64,000 nucleotides of DNA. It comes from Pacificibacter marinus (lineage in GTDB: Bacteria; Pseudomonadota; Alphaproteobacteria; Rhodobacterales; Rhodobacteraceae). The stretch lies in contig NZ_JAHKPK010000055.1 in the NCBI RefSeq assembly GCF_018860665.1, positions 236,946 to 300,945 on the forward strand. The letters run 5' to 3'. This document shows, piece after piece, positions 9,329 to 18,523 of this stretch (position 1 is its first letter; each line of letters begins with the position of its first letter). The notes beneath the pieces were generated by a model, which was not told where the DNA came from, did no database searches, and was given only the letters and a program-made list of their open reading frames with translations. A program made the translations under genes and the position numbers.

Positions 9329-9718
9329 ATGTCCTTGTTAGCAGCCGCCCGCGACATTCGCGAGAAAGCCTATGCACCTTATTCCAATTTTAAAGTGGGG
9401 GTTGCTCTGCGCAGCACGTCGGGCGAGATTTTCGTCGGCGTGAATGTCGAAAACGCTGCCTATCCAGAGGGCACCTGTGCCGAGGCTGGCGCAATCGCCG
9501 CGATGATCGCAGCGGGACACAGGCGGATCGCAGAAGTTGCCGTCATTGCCGATGCGCCTGTCCCTGTGCAACCCTGCGGTGGCTGCCGCCAAAAGCTGAG
9601 AGAATTTGCTGACGATGATGTTGTGGTCACCATGGCCAACCTCAACGGTGTCGAAGCGCAGATGACCGTTGGCGCATTGTTGCCGGGGGCTTTCTCGAAA
9701 GATCAGTTGGCACCCTGA
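9329..9718 (+). CDS. cdd: Cytidine deaminase
   Basis: It deaminates cytidine and deoxycytidine to uridine and deoxyuridine using zinc. The catalytic CAE motif is at C50-A-E52 and the second zinc pair is PCGGC at C83 and C86. At 129 residues it is the short tetrameric type. GAGGGGG precedes ATG 9329. It is the first gene of the cdd-deoA-deoB-add-upp operon and its stop overlaps the deoA start (TGATG). The operon order matches the pathway: the deoxyuridine produced here is the DeoA substrate. Confidence 0.95.
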   Translation: MSLLAAARDIREKAYAPYSNFKVGVALRSTSGEIFVGVNVENAAYPEGTCAEAGAIAAMIAAGHRRIAEVAVIADAPVPVQPCGGCRQKLREFADDDVVVTMANLNGVEAQMTVGALLPGAFSKDQLAP

Positions 9719-11034
9719 TGGCGATGGACGCACGCGATATTATTGCAAAACTGCGCGACAAGCAGGGGCTTTTCGATTCTGAGTTGAATTGGTTTGCTGC
9801 GGGTTTGGCATCCGGTGTCGTGACCGATGCCCAAGCCGGTGCTTTTGCTATGGCCGCATTGCTCAATGGCATGTCTGATCCTGAACGCGTGGCCTTGACC
9901 TTGGCGATGCGTGACAGTGGTGACGTGATGCGTTGGGATTACCCTGCGCCGACCATCGACAAACATTCCACCGGTGGCATCGGCGATTGTGTGTCTTTGT
10001 TGCTGGCCCCCGCTTTGGCCGCTCTGGGGGCTTACGTGCCTATGGTTTCGGGGCGCGGCCTTGGACATACGGGCGGAACGCTCGATAAGTTGGAATCCAT
10101 CCCCGGCCTGAAAACCGAAGTGAGTGAAGACAGGTTTCGCGAAGTGGTGACCAAAGTGGGCTGTGCTATTGTTTCAGCCACTGGGTCGATCGCGCCTGCG
10201 GATAAGCGCTTGTATGGCATACGCGATGTGTCGGGCACGGTGGAAAGCATCGATTTGATCACGGCATCGATCCTGTCCAAAAAACTGGCCGCAGGGTTAG
10301 AGGCATTGGTCTTGGATGTGAAATGCGGTTCTGGTGCGTTCATGACGACAGTCGAAGACGCACGTATCTTAGCGCAAAGCCTTGTGACAACGGCGAACGG
10401 GGCAGGGTGCAAAACCTCGGCTTTGATCACGAATATGAACCAGCCTTGTTGCCCGTCACTTGGGAATGCGCTTGAGATTATGGACGTGATGAAAGCGCTG
10501 ACATCAGGTGAAGTTGACAATGACCTATGCGATTTGACCTGCGCTTTAGGCGGGGAGTTGATGGTCCTGAGTGGCCTGTCCGAAGATATCGATGCCGCAA
10601 GCTGGGCGGTGCGGGACACCTTAACTGATGGATCCGCAGCCGAGCGGTTTGGTCAGATGGTCACGGCGCTGGGCGGGCCCGCGGATTTTGTGGATCACTG
10701 GCGCGACCGTCTGCCGTCGGCCCCTGTGGTGCGCGATGTTATGGCGCCTCATGCGGGGTTTGTCAGCGCGATGGACGGGCATGCGCTTGGCATGGCCGTG
10801 GTTCATTTGGGCGGAGGGCGCATAAACGGCACAGAGCGGATTGATCCTGCGGTTGGCCTGTCAAATGTGTGCGAATTGGGCGAGCCGGTGGATCGTGATG
10901 TGTTAATCGCGACCATTCACGCGCGTAATTTGGATGATGCGGATGCGGCTGAGGCGACTTTGCTGAAAGCCATTTCTATCGGCGATAGCGCGCCCGATCC
11001 GCAAAAACTGATTTTAGAAAAGGTGTCTGCATGA
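9718..11034 (+). CDS. deoA: Thymidine phosphorylase
   Basis: It phosphorolyses thymidine and deoxyuridine to the free base plus 2-deoxyribose-1-phosphate. Recognisable motifs are KHSTGGIGD (phosphate and substrate binding, about residues 82-90), the SGRGLGHTGGTLDKLE signature and VLDVKCGSGAFM. Length 438 is normal. It overlaps cdd by one base at the start and deoB by four bases (ATGA) at the end, so translation is coupled. Downstream DeoB handles the sugar phosphate and Upp the uracil. No purine nucleoside phosphorylase is present in the operon. Confidence 0.96.
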   Translation: MAMDARDIIAKLRDKQGLFDSELNWFAAGLASGVVTDAQAGAFAMAALLNGMSDPERVALTLAMRDSGDVMRWDYPAPTIDKHSTGGIGDCVSLLLAPALAALGAYVPMVSGRGLGHTGGTLDKLESIPGLKTEVSEDRFREVVTKVGCAIVSATGSIAPADKRLYGIRDVSGTVESIDLITASILSKKLAAGLEALVLDVKCGSGAFMTTVEDARILAQSLVTTANGAGCKTSALITNMNQPCCPSLGNALEIMDVMKALTSGEVDNDLCDLTCALGGELMVLSGLSEDIDAASWAVRDTLTDGSAAERFGQMVTALGGPADFVDHWRDRLPSAPVVRDVMAPHAGFVSAMDGHALGMAVVHLGGGRINGTERIDPAVGLSNVCELGEPVDRDVLIATIHARNLDDADAAEATLLKAISIGDSAPDPQKLILEKVSA

Positions 11035-12242
11035 CGCGTGCGTTTTTGATTGTGATGGATTCCGTTGGCGTCGGCGGTGCGCCGGATGCCAATACGTTTT
11101 TCAACGGCGATGTTCCTGATACGGGGGCCAACACGCTGGCGCATATTGCGCAGGCCTGTGCCGAGGGACGTGCTGAAACAGGCCGAACTGGTCCGTTGCG
11201 CATACCGCATTTGGACATGATCGGCCTAGGGGCTGCGATGGCCCATGCCAGCACCGATCCTGCCCCCGGTTTGACGGCTAAACCTGAGGGGCTTTACGGT
11301 GTCGCCTCCGAAGTGTCTCGTGGCAAGGACACGCCATCGGGGCATTGGGAGTTGGCGGGCGTGCCTGTGCCATGGGAGTGGCATTTTTTCCCCGATGCAG
11401 CACCGGCCTTTCCTGCCGCGGTGATGGATGCGACGGCACAATTATGTGGGTCTGGCGGGACATTGGCCAATTGTCATGCGTCGGGCACAGATGTTTTGGA
11501 ACAGTTCGGCGCGCAGCATATCGAGACGGGTTGGCCGATTATCTATACTTCGGCTGACAGTGTTATGCAGATTGCCGCCCATGAAGAGCATTTCGGGCTT
11601 GAGCGATTGTTGCAGCTTTGCCAAGATCTTGCGCCAATGTTGCATGAGATGAAAATCGGACGGGTGATCGCGCGGCCTTTTGTGGGGGCTGCCACAGAAG
11701 GGTTCTTGCGCACGCAAAATCGCCACGACTATGCGATTGCCCCCCCCAGTCCGACGTTGTTGGATTGGGCGCATGACGCGGGCCGCAAGACTTATGCCAT
11801 TGGCAAAATTGGCGATATTTTTTCCATGCGCGGTATAGATGACTTGCGCAAAGGTACAGATGACGTCTTGTTCGATCATTTATACGACACGATGGATGAG
11901 GCCCCTGATGGCGCGTTTGTCTTTGCCAATTTTGTTGAGTTTGATAGCAAATTTGGCCACCGCCGCGATGTGTCGGGCTATGCGCGTCATCTGGAATGGT
12001 TCGATGCGCAAATCGCGCGGTTGCTGCTGCGTATTAAAGACGGTGATTTGATCATATTCACGGCGGATCACGGGAATGACCCTACATGGGTTGGCACGGA
12101 TCACACCCGTGAATGCGTGCCAGTGTTGGGCCTAGGCGTTGGCCTTAAGCCCATCGGAAATGTGAATTTTGTCGATGTAGCGGCCTCGATTGCCGATCAT
12201 CTTAGTATCCCTGCACAAGGGCCCGGAAGGAGTTTTCTGTGA
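11031..12242 (+). CDS. deoB: Phosphopentomutase
   Basis: It converts ribose-1- or deoxyribose-1-phosphate to the 5-phosphate. It is a member of the alkaline-phosphatase superfamily; the N-terminal AFLIVMDSVGVGGAPDA carries the first metal Asp and TADHGNDPT near the C-terminus carries further metal ligands. At 403 residues it is full length. It starts in an ATGA overlap with deoA, and its TGA overlaps the GTG start of add. DeoC, the aldolase that would finish the pathway, is not in this window and must lie elsewhere. Confidence 0.96.
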   Translation: MTRAFLIVMDSVGVGGAPDANTFFNGDVPDTGANTLAHIAQACAEGRAETGRTGPLRIPHLDMIGLGAAMAHASTDPAPGLTAKPEGLYGVASEVSRGKDTPSGHWELAGVPVPWEWHFFPDAAPAFPAAVMDATAQLCGSGGTLANCHASGTDVLEQFGAQHIETGWPIIYTSADSVMQIAAHEEHFGLERLLQLCQDLAPMLHEMKIGRVIARPFVGAATEGFLRTQNRHDYAIAPPSPTLLDWAHDAGRKTYAIGKIGDIFSMRGIDDLRKGTDDVLFDHLYDTMDEAPDGAFVFANFVEFDSKFGHRRDVSGYARHLEWFDAQIARLLLRIKDGDLIIFTADHGNDPTWVGTDHTRECVPVLGLGVGLKPIGNVNFVDVAASIADHLSIPAQGPGRSFL

Positions 12243-13231
12243 CGGTACAAGATCTTAAAAAACTCGAGTTGCACTTGCATCTTGAAGGGGCCGCGCCCCC
12301 TGCGTTTATCCGCGGTTTGGCCAAAGAGAAAAAGCTCGATATTGGTGGCATTTTCGACGAAGACGGCGCCTATAAATACAAGGATTTCTGGGATTTTCTC
12401 AAGGTCTATGAGGCCGCGACAACCGTGTTGCAAGGTCCGCAAGATTTTTACCGGCTCACCCGCGCCGTTTTAGAGGAATGCGTTGCCAATCAGGTGATCT
12501 ATGCGGAAACCTTCTTGGCGCCTGATTTTTGTGGTGGTGGTGATCTGTTCGCGTGGAAAGACTATCTGGCCGCGATTGAGCAGGCCGCTGATGAGATGCG
12601 AGCTGAGGCTGGGATCATCCTCAAAGGCATTCCCACCTGTGTGCGCCATTTCGGACCTGAGCAAGCGAAAAAGACAGCGATATGCGCGGCCGAAACGGCT
12701 GGCAGTTTTATCACGGGGTTCGGCATGGGCGGTGACGAGGCCTTTGGCGCACAGCGCGATTATGCCTATGCCTTTGATATGGCAAAAGAGGCCGGGCTTC
12801 ATTTGACGACGCACGCGGGCGAATGGGGCGGTCCAGACAGCGTACGTGACGCTATCCGCGACTTGGGTGTGACGCGCATCGGGCATGGTGTGCGGGCAAT
12901 CGAGGATGACGCGCTGATCGACGAAATTTTGGAAAAAGACGTGGTGTTAGAGGTCTGTCCCGGCTCAAACGTGGCGCTGGGCGTCTATGCATCTTTGAAG
13001 GATCATCCGATAGCAAAACTGCGCGCGCGCGGTGTCAAGGTGACTGTGTCCACCGACGATCCGCCCTTTTTCCATACCACGATGCGCAAAGAGTTTGGGG
13101 ATCTGTCCGAGGTCTTCGGGTGGGATGCTGCCGATTTTGCGGCCCTCAATCAAACAGCCCTTGATGCGGCCTTTTGCGATAAACCCACCCGCGCAGCCTT
13201 ACAAAAAACTTTGGAGCAAAATGATGCTTGA
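12239..13231 (+). CDS. add: Adenosine deaminase
   Basis: It deaminates adenosine and deoxyadenosine to (deoxy)inosine, a zinc enzyme of the amidohydrolase fold. Metal ligands are visible as H12 and H14 (ELHLHLEG), the HAGEWGG His, the HG(V) region [10 protein letters not shown], and STDDPPFF with the catalytic Asp pair. It starts with GTG overlapping the deoB stop, consistent with translational coupling. The end overlaps the upp start by 8-11 bases. Length 330 is normal. The family also contains adenine deaminases, but the operon favours a nucleoside substrate. Confidence 0.93.
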   Translation: MTVQDLKKLELHLHLEGAAPPAFIRGLAKEKKLDIGGIFDEDGAYKYKDFWDFLKVYEAATTVLQGPQDFYRLTRAVLEECVANQVIYAETFLAPDFCGGGDLFAWKDYLAAIEQAADEMRAEAGIILKGIPTCVRHFGPEQAKKTAICAAETAGSFITGFGMGGDEAFGAQRDYAYAFDMAKEAGLHLTTHAGEWGGPDSVRDAIRDLGVTRIGHGVRAIEDDALIDEILEKDVVLEVCPGSNVALGVYASLKDHPIAKLRARGVKVTVSTDDPPFFHTTMRKEFGDLSEVFGWDAADFAALNQTALDAAFCDKPTRAALQKTLEQNDA

Positions 13232-13856
13232 ACACCTTACCGTCGTTACTCATCCTTTGGTGCAACACAAACTGACCTTGATGCGTGACAAGGCGACGTC
13301 AACGGCAGAATTCCGCCAGCTTTTGCGCGAGATTTCGCAACTTTTAGCCTATGAAGTCACGCGAGAATTGGACATGACAACCAAACGGATCGAAACCCCG
13401 ATGCAGCCGATGGATGCACCTGTTTTGGCCGGTAAGAAATTGGCGTTGATTTCGATTTTGCGCGCGGGCAATGGCTTGTTGGACGGGGTGCTTGAATTGA
13501 TCCCCTCTGCGCGTGTTGGTTTTGTCGGTTTGTACCGTGACGAAGACACATTGGAACCCGTTCAATATTACTTCAAGGTACCGGAATCATTGGAAGATCG
13601 CTTGGTGATTGCAGTCGATCCAATGCTGGCGACAGGTAATTCGTCTGTTGCAGCGATCGATCTGTTGAAAAAAGCAGGAGCCACGAATATTCGGTTCTTG
13701 TGTCTTTTGGCCTCCCCTGAAGGCGTTGAGACGATGAAGGCGGCACATCCTGACGTGCCAATTGTGACGGCCTCTGTGGACGAAAGTCTAAATGACAAGG
13801 GATATATTATTCCTGGACTAGGGGATGCGGGCGATCGCATGTTTGGCACTAAATAG
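13221..13856 (+). CDS. upp: Uracil phosphoribosyltransferase
   Basis: It makes UMP from uracil and PRPP and closes the salvage route by recovering the base released by DeoA. The PRPP-binding loop is [15 protein letters not shown], with Asn where most relatives have Gly, and the uracil-binding C-terminal stretch [18 protein letters not shown] is present. ATG 13221 or 13224 is right, because TTGGAGC lies 6-9 bases before it; the open frame runs further upstream only inside add. The product has 210-211 residues, the normal size. It is the last gene of the operon; no clear terminator follows before the next gene. Confidence 0.95.
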   Translation: MMLEHLTVVTHPLVQHKLTLMRDKATSTAEFRQLLREISQLLAYEVTRELDMTTKRIETPMQPMDAPVLAGKKLALISILRAGNGLLDGVLELIPSARVGFVGLYRDEDTLEPVQYYFKVPESLEDRLVIAVDPMLATGNSSVAAIDLLKKAGATNIRFLCLLASPEGVETMKAAHPDVPIVTASVDESLNDKGYIIPGLGDAGDRMFGTK

Positions 13857-13926
13857 GCGATTTGGCTCTAGGCAAGAATCCTGATCTACGCTAGTCTGCA
13901 CACTATATCTTGTGTGGGGGCACATA

Positions 13927-15513
13927 ATGAAGACGATCAGACTTATTTCCATTGCTGTATTGGCCGCGACACTCGGAGTGACGGGGCTGAATGCACGCAC
14001 ATCATTGCAAAATGCAGACGAGCCGGCAGAGTTTCCGCCAGCCAGCTATAAGGCAAGCCAATATGTTGACAGCGATGGTTGCGCTTATGTGCGCTCTGGC
14101 CATAGCGGTCATGTCACTTGGGTGCCGCGCGTATCGCGTGATCGCAAGGTTCTTTGCGGGTTCAAACCGTCTTTGGCCAATGCGCAAGCCAATCTGCCGG
14201 TGATCCCTGATCCGGTATTGCCAGCGGGTGTGAAAGCGCCTTTGGCGACTGTGGCCAGTACGACAACGCTGCCTGCAAAAGTCGCCACGTCATCTGCATC
14301 TGCGAAAACGGTATTCCCTGCGGCTGCTCCGGTTCGGTTGGCCCCTCAAGCCACAACTGCTGCGCACGCTGCCGCCGCTGCCAGTGTCGCGCGCAAACCT
14401 GCCCCAGTGAAAACGGCCGCTGTAAAAGCAGCCCCAGTCAAACGTGCAACGCTTGCAGATGCTGAAATCGTTGGGCAGACTTGCGGAACAAATGCAGCAG
14501 GCCAAGCGCTGCGCTGTACTGCAACATCGACGCAATCCCCCGACTATATTTTGAAACGCTTGCCGGCTGGAATCACAGTGCGCAAAGCGGATGGCGGCAC
14601 TTTGACCACGACAGAGCCCACTTTGGTGCGTGTTGCGATCCATGCGCCACAGCCCGCCCCAGTTGTCTCAACTGCAGTTCTGCCTTTGCCAATTCAAGCG
14701 GCTCCCAAAGCGCCCGCGCCACAATATGTGACCGCAGCCGCAACACCGGTTACGTCTAATTTTACATCTCATTGCAACGGATTAAGCGGGAACGCCGCGC
14801 AATATATGCGTACCTCGTCAAAGCTTGCGGTCCGCTGTGGACCACAAGCTGTACACCCATCGGCCTACATTCAACGCAACGTTCAACGCGTTGCCCAAGC
14901 GAATGTGGCCTTGTCTGAAGTGTCTCGCAGAGGGCGCGAGCTTGGGGTGGTTTATACTGCGCCAGTTGCCGTGAAAACGCCCACTGGTTACCAGCGCTCC
15001 TTTGATGATGGGCGCTTGAATCCCAATCGTGGACCTCGGACTTTGGCAGGTGATTTCCAACAGGCACAGGTTTGGACCAACACCGTTCCTGCCTATCCTG
15101 TTGAAACAGGCGTGCGGCTCACGTTCTGGCAGCAACTGTTTGGAACCGGACCAAAAACAGTCCAACGTACCGTTGTCTATACTCAGCCAACGGCCACAGT
15201 GACTTCGCCCGATCAAGGCCTTCGTGTTTCAACCAAATCTGTTGCTCCTGTCAGCACGCCTGTTGCGCGCCAAGCCATCGCGTCAGGTCTGCGGTATGTG
15301 CAGGTTGGTACATTTGGTGTGCCGTCGAATGCTGATAAATCTATTGCACGTTTGTCAGCGATGGGGATGCCCGTGTCATCGCAAATCTTGAACCGCAATG
15401 GCAAGCAACTCAAAATGGTGTTGGCTGGACCTTTCGCCAGCCCCGAGCAAACCTTGCAAGCCTTGGGACAAGCGCGCTCTGTTGGATATAGCGACGCTTT
15501 TGCACGTAAATAA
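13927..15513 (+). CDS. SPOR-domain exported protein with repeated cysteine-bracketed modules
   Basis: This 528-residue protein has an N-terminal signal sequence (MKTIRLISIAVLAATLGVTG) and a C-terminal SPOR domain (about the last 75 residues, from LRYVQVGTFG to the end) that should bind denuded septal peptidoglycan in the periplasm. Between them is a low-complexity Ala/Pro/Val/Thr-rich linker (about residues 85-180). Three cysteine pairs about 25-30 residues apart bracket short segments; the second and third are alike (RC, then P-x-x-Y-I and a basic residue). The start at 13927 has GGGGG upstream; an in-frame ATG at 13912 is possible. A strong terminator follows. It probably acts in division or envelope maintenance, by family. 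Confidence 0.8.
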   Translation: MKTIRLISIAVLAATLGVTGLNARTSLQNADEPAEFPPASYKASQYVDSDGCAYVRSGHSGHVTWVPRVSRDRKVLCGFKPSLANAQANLPVIPDPVLPAGVKAPLATVASTTTLPAKVATSSASAKTVFPAAAPVRLAPQATTAAHAAAAASVARKPAPVKTAAVKAAPVKRATLADAEIVGQTCGTNAAGQALRCTATSTQSPDYILKRLPAGITVRKADGGTLTTTEPTLVRVAIHAPQPAPVVSTAVLPLPIQAAPKAPAPQYVTAAATPVTSNFTSHCNGLSGNAAQYMRTSSKLAVRCGPQAVHPSAYIQRNVQRVAQANVALSEVSRRGRELGVVYTAPVAVKTPTGYQRSFDDGRLNPNRGPRTLAGDFQQAQVWTNTVPAYPVETGVRLTFWQQLFGTGPKTVQRTVVYTQPTATVTSPDQGLRVSTKSVAPVSTPVARQAIASGLRYVQVGTFGVPSNADKSIARLSAMGMPVSSQILNRNGKQLKMVLAGPFASPEQTLQALGQARSVGYSDAFARK

Positions 15514-15543
15514 CATCGTCGTATCGGCGATACAGCACATTAC

Positions 15544-15571
15544 AAAAGCCTCTGTTTTCACAGGGGCTTTT
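15544..15571 (+). terminator. Rho-independent terminator after the SPOR gene
   Basis: An 11-bp stem, AAAAGCCTCTG with CAGGGGCTTTT (one G-T wobble), loop TTTTCA, followed by TGTTGTTTT. The A-rich left arm means it could also serve the convergent minus-strand gene that ends at 15601. Confidence 0.85.
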
Positions 15572-15600
15572 GTTGTTTTAGGGCTGGAAAGACGGTGTAT

Positions 15601-16635
15601 CTAGCCGCCACAGATGTTTTGAAGCGCGACCCAATTGCCATCGGCCAAAACAGGGCGTGCAGATTGCACCCGCACCGCGTCGGCTTCGATCAAAGGCAGT
15701 GTGCTGACGCCAGTGATGTCTTGAGCATAGGCATAAGGCCCTGTGCGGACTTCCGCTGCGGCAAAGCGATCTATCAAACGCTCGGTGTCGATGGGGGCAG
15801 GGTCTTGGCGCATCAGCTCTTCGGCATAGGTGTCTAGGGCTTCGTTTGGAATTTCACCACTGGTCAAAAGGCGCAATGAGGTCATCAGGCCTGCGCTGCG
15901 CAACAGATGTTCTAGCGGGTCGACATCAGCCGCGCGCTGCTGTTCGGCCAAAACGAACCCTGCCACGACATCAGGATCTTCATGGTCTTCGATCACACTG
16001 CGACCCAATAAAATGATCCCACCAGGTAAATGTTTCGCGCTTTGCACGCCGCTGCGCAAAACCACGATGTCGCCCGCGCCATTGGTGACCAATCTTGATT
16101 TGAGTGCCTGCAACGCTCGTGCGCCGTGCACTGTGTCGCAGGGCTGCCCCGACAGTCGCTCGATACGTGTGAGTAAGGCTTCGCCAATCTGCGTGCGGGT
16201 GACACCGGGAACAATGGTGACCGCTTGGCGCACCAAGGCACTTGGCAACCAAAAGACGCCGAGCCCCAAAGCACCAAGACAGACCGCGCCAAATAAGACA
16301 CCGCGCAACCGACCGTGATGCGATGAGCCACGCTCAACAGCCTGCTGAATGCGTAAAATAGCCGCGATCATGACCTCGTCGTCGGTCTCTAAACGCTCTT
16401 CAGTGTCTGGGCCAGGAGAGAAAATGGCATGGCTTTCGCTCACGCTGTTTACACGTTTAATGGCGGGCAAAGACCAATGCGATAGGGTTTTGTCGTTGGG
16501 ATCACTGATGATCAACGTGGCATTCCCCAAAGACACAATCACTTCCACCCGTTGGGTTTCCCCCTCAGGACGCCAAAGCGCTGTGGCTTCTAAACGATCA
16601 TATTCAGATAGCGCGGTCATGCGCGGGCTGCTCAT
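15601..16635 (-). CDS. Membrane-anchored protein with an M48-like core lacking the zinc site
   Basis: 344 residues. An N-terminal soluble region (1-105) is followed by one hydrophobic segment (GVLFGAVCLGALGLGVFWLP) and a C-terminal domain. That domain has the order typical of M48 metallopeptidases: an LPGG strand (HLPGGIILLGRS), an acidic linker (EDHEDPD) and a following helix (VVAGFVLAEQQ). In M48 the helix carries HExxH; here the corresponding positions read LAEQQ, so both zinc histidines are absent. I infer a pseudo-peptidase or a distant structural relative. It stands alone, divergent from the sulfotransferase gene. The M48 relation comes from motif order only. Confidence 0.65.
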   Translation of the reverse strand: MSSPRMTALSEYDRLEATALWRPEGETQRVEVIVSLGNATLIISDPNDKTLSHWSLPAIKRVNSVSESHAIFSPGPDTEERLETDDEVMIAAILRIQQAVERGSSHHGRLRGVLFGAVCLGALGLGVFWLPSALVRQAVTIVPGVTRTQIGEALLTRIERLSGQPCDTVHGARALQALKSRLVTNGAGDIVVLRSGVQSAKHLPGGIILLGRSVIEDHEDPDVVAGFVLAEQQRAADVDPLEHLLRSAGLMTSLRLLTSGEIPNEALDTYAEELMRQDPAPIDTERLIDRFAAAEVRTGPYAYAQDITGVSTLPLIEADAVRVQSARPVLADGNWVALQNICGG

Positions 16636-16760
16636 TTATTGTTTCTTTGCGACAATCTAACGTGGATCATGGGTCATAACAATCTACGGTCGTGTGATTT
16701 GGCGCAGCGAATGGCAATTTGGCGGTTTTCGAAGGTCACCGGCCGCGTTAGTTTGATGGC

Positions 16761-17426
16761 ATGATCATTTCACACGGCCGCAAATACATTTTCGTCCATA
16801 TTCCCAAAACCGGAGGGACGGCGCTAAGTTTGGCGTTGGAAGGACGCGCCATGGCCGATGATCTGTTGTTTGGCGATACGCCCAAAGCTGTGAAGCGGCG
16901 TAAACGGATGAAGGCCTTGAAGTCTGAGCGCAGTTTGCACAAACATGCGCGGCTGGCGGATATTGAAGGCCTTGTGCCGCAAAGCGCCTTGGGTGACTAT
17001 TTCATTTTCACGCTGGTGCGCAATCCTTGGGACCGGATCGTCAGCTATTATCACTGGCTGCAATTGCAAAACTGGGATCATCCGGCGGTGCACTTGGCCA
17101 AGGCTGCCGATTTCACGACCTTTTTGAATGATCCTGCCACGCAAAAATCCTTGGCGTTTCCTTATGCGCATTATCTGACCGACAGCGGGGGCGTGGAGCG
17201 CGCAGGGCATTATATACGTCTTGAGTCCCTTGATCAGGATCTGACGCCGCTGTGGGATCACCTTGGATTTTGTCTCAGCCCGATTGCGCGTAAAAACGCA
17301 TCGCCACGCCGCCGCGATTTTAGGGGCTACTATACGGACGCGGATCGGAAAATTGTCGGCGAGATCTGCGCCACAGACATCGCGCGGTTTGGCTATGCTT
17401 TCACGCAAACGGGTCTGTGCGACTAA
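16761..17426 (+). CDS. Sulfotransferase family 2-type protein
   Basis: 221 residues. The N-terminal IFVHIPKTGGTAL (residues 10-22) is the 5'-phosphosulfate loop for PAPS binding, and FTLVRNPWDRIVSYYH (about 86-101) is the 3'-phosphate-binding region with its Arg and Ser, both characteristic of the Sulfotransfer_2 family. Such enzymes transfer sulfate to a hydroxyl on a sugar or lipid, in bacteria often on surface polysaccharides. There is no signal peptide or membrane segment, so it should be cytoplasmic. It has no glycosyltransferase neighbours, and the acceptor cannot be guessed. It is a single-gene unit. Confidence 0.82.
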   Translation: MIISHGRKYIFVHIPKTGGTALSLALEGRAMADDLLFGDTPKAVKRRKRMKALKSERSLHKHARLADIEGLVPQSALGDYFIFTLVRNPWDRIVSYYHWLQLQNWDHPAVHLAKAADFTTFLNDPATQKSLAFPYAHYLTDSGGVERAGHYIRLESLDQDLTPLWDHLGFCLSPIARKNASPRRRDFRGYYTDADRKIVGEICATDIARFGYAFTQTGLCD

Positions 17427-17730
17427 GGGCGTCGTCGCGTTGTCATATGTAAGCCGATAGCGTTTTCATCATGAAAATCGTAAATCGAATCGCGGTTTCT
17501 ATGACGGGTTTGATGTGGTCTCTGTCTTGCGGAGCAATTTTCTTAACAAAACCTTACCCAATTCGAAAACAATCGCGATGATTTGTTAATACTTTGTTCA
17601 TTTTGGGGATTATGTCCCAATTGCGTCCCATTCTCGCCCTTCTGTTACCCTTTGAGCAGCATCAATAGAGACAACATTGATGAAGCGTCTGACAACCAGC
17701 AGACAGGACATGAATTAAGGGAACGACGAG
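17427..17730. other. Intergenic region with promoter-like motifs before the Hint gene
   Basis: No gene. It holds a near-match to the alphaproteobacterial CtrA box (TTAA-N7-TTAC at 17543-17557, one mismatch from TTAA-N7-TTAA), an inverted repeat TGGGGATTATGTCCCA at 17604-17619, and a second TCCCA exactly 11 bases after the first (17615 and 17626). A GANTC methylation site lies near 17488. These arrangements suggest a regulated promoter for the Hint gene; no factor can be assigned from sequence alone. Confidence 0.4.
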
Positions 17731-18432
17731 ATGATGAGTTTGGGCCAATTGTTTGCCAAAGATCGCACCGCTGACATGAACGGTCGTTCAAGCATGTGGG
17801 ATGGTTCTCTGTCTGGCTTGACTGTTCAGACCAGCGGTTTTTGTGCAGGAACCAAAGTTGCTACAGACCTTGGATGGCGCAATGTTGAAACCCTGCAGCA
17901 GGGTGATTTGGTTTTGACCTTTGACGATGGTTTGCAATGCGTCACAGGCATCAAACGCACAGTGATTGCGGCAGATCAGCTGGGACAGGCAGTGCAGCAA
18001 TGGCCATTGTTTATTCCAAAGGGCGCGCTTGGCAACCACGATGAGATGACATTGATGCCAGAGCAATCTGTCATGGTCGAAAGTGATCTGGGCGAAGCGA
18101 TGTTTGGCGACCCTTTCACGCTTGTGCCTGCCTGCGCTTTGATTGGCTACAAAGGTATCGAGCGCATTAAACCGCGCGGCGCAATCGACGTTATCTCGAT
18201 CCATTTTGACAGCGAACAGATTGTTTTCGCCAATGTGGGCGCCTTGTTCCATTGCCTGCCAGCCGAGGGCGATCTTGTCGCGGATTTGACCAATAAGAGC
18301 GCGGCCCCTGGTTACGATGTTCTGTCGATGACGCAAGCTGCAGGTTTCGTCGCCGCGATGATTGCACAAGTCGACCAAGACGCAGTTTGGATGGTGACTG
18401 CTGAAAAAACTGCCCCTCGTCAGGTCGTATAA
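17731..18432 (+). CDS. Hint-domain protein
   Basis: 233 residues. After a short N-terminal region comes SGFCAGTKVATDLGWRNVE, in which the Cys opens a Hint fold (Hedgehog/intein type, Hint_2 family), followed by LQQGDLVLTFDDG, the typical second strand. Intein C-terminal splice residues (His-Asn followed by a nucleophile) are not present, so autoproteolytic splicing is not expected. The protein ends soon after the Hint domain and has no signal peptide. Such stand-alone Hint proteins are numerous in Rhodobacteraceae and their role is not settled. Start ATG 17731 (or 17734) follows GGGAACGACGAG. A strong terminator follows. Confidence 0.8.
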   Translation: MMSLGQLFAKDRTADMNGRSSMWDGSLSGLTVQTSGFCAGTKVATDLGWRNVETLQQGDLVLTFDDGLQCVTGIKRTVIAADQLGQAVQQWPLFIPKGALGNHDEMTLMPEQSVMVESDLGEAMFGDPFTLVPACALIGYKGIERIKPRGAIDVISIHFDSEQIVFANVGALFHCLPAEGDLVADLTNKSAAPGYDVLSMTQAAGFVAAMIAQVDQDAVWMVTAEKTAPRQVV

Positions 18433-18461
18433 TTCTATAGAGTTTATCACCAATTCCATCA

Positions 18462-18501
18462 AAAATGCGCCCAGAACATGAAACCGTTCTGGGCGCATTT
18501 T
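18462..18501. terminator. Bidirectional terminator between the Hint gene and fadJ
   Basis: A perfect 16-bp stem, AAAATGCGCCCAGAAC (18462-18477) with GTTCTGGGCGCATTTT (18486-18501), loop of 8. A and T runs on the two sides serve both convergent genes. Confidence 0.92.
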
Positions 18502-18523
18502 ATGTGTCGAAGCTATGTGCGAT

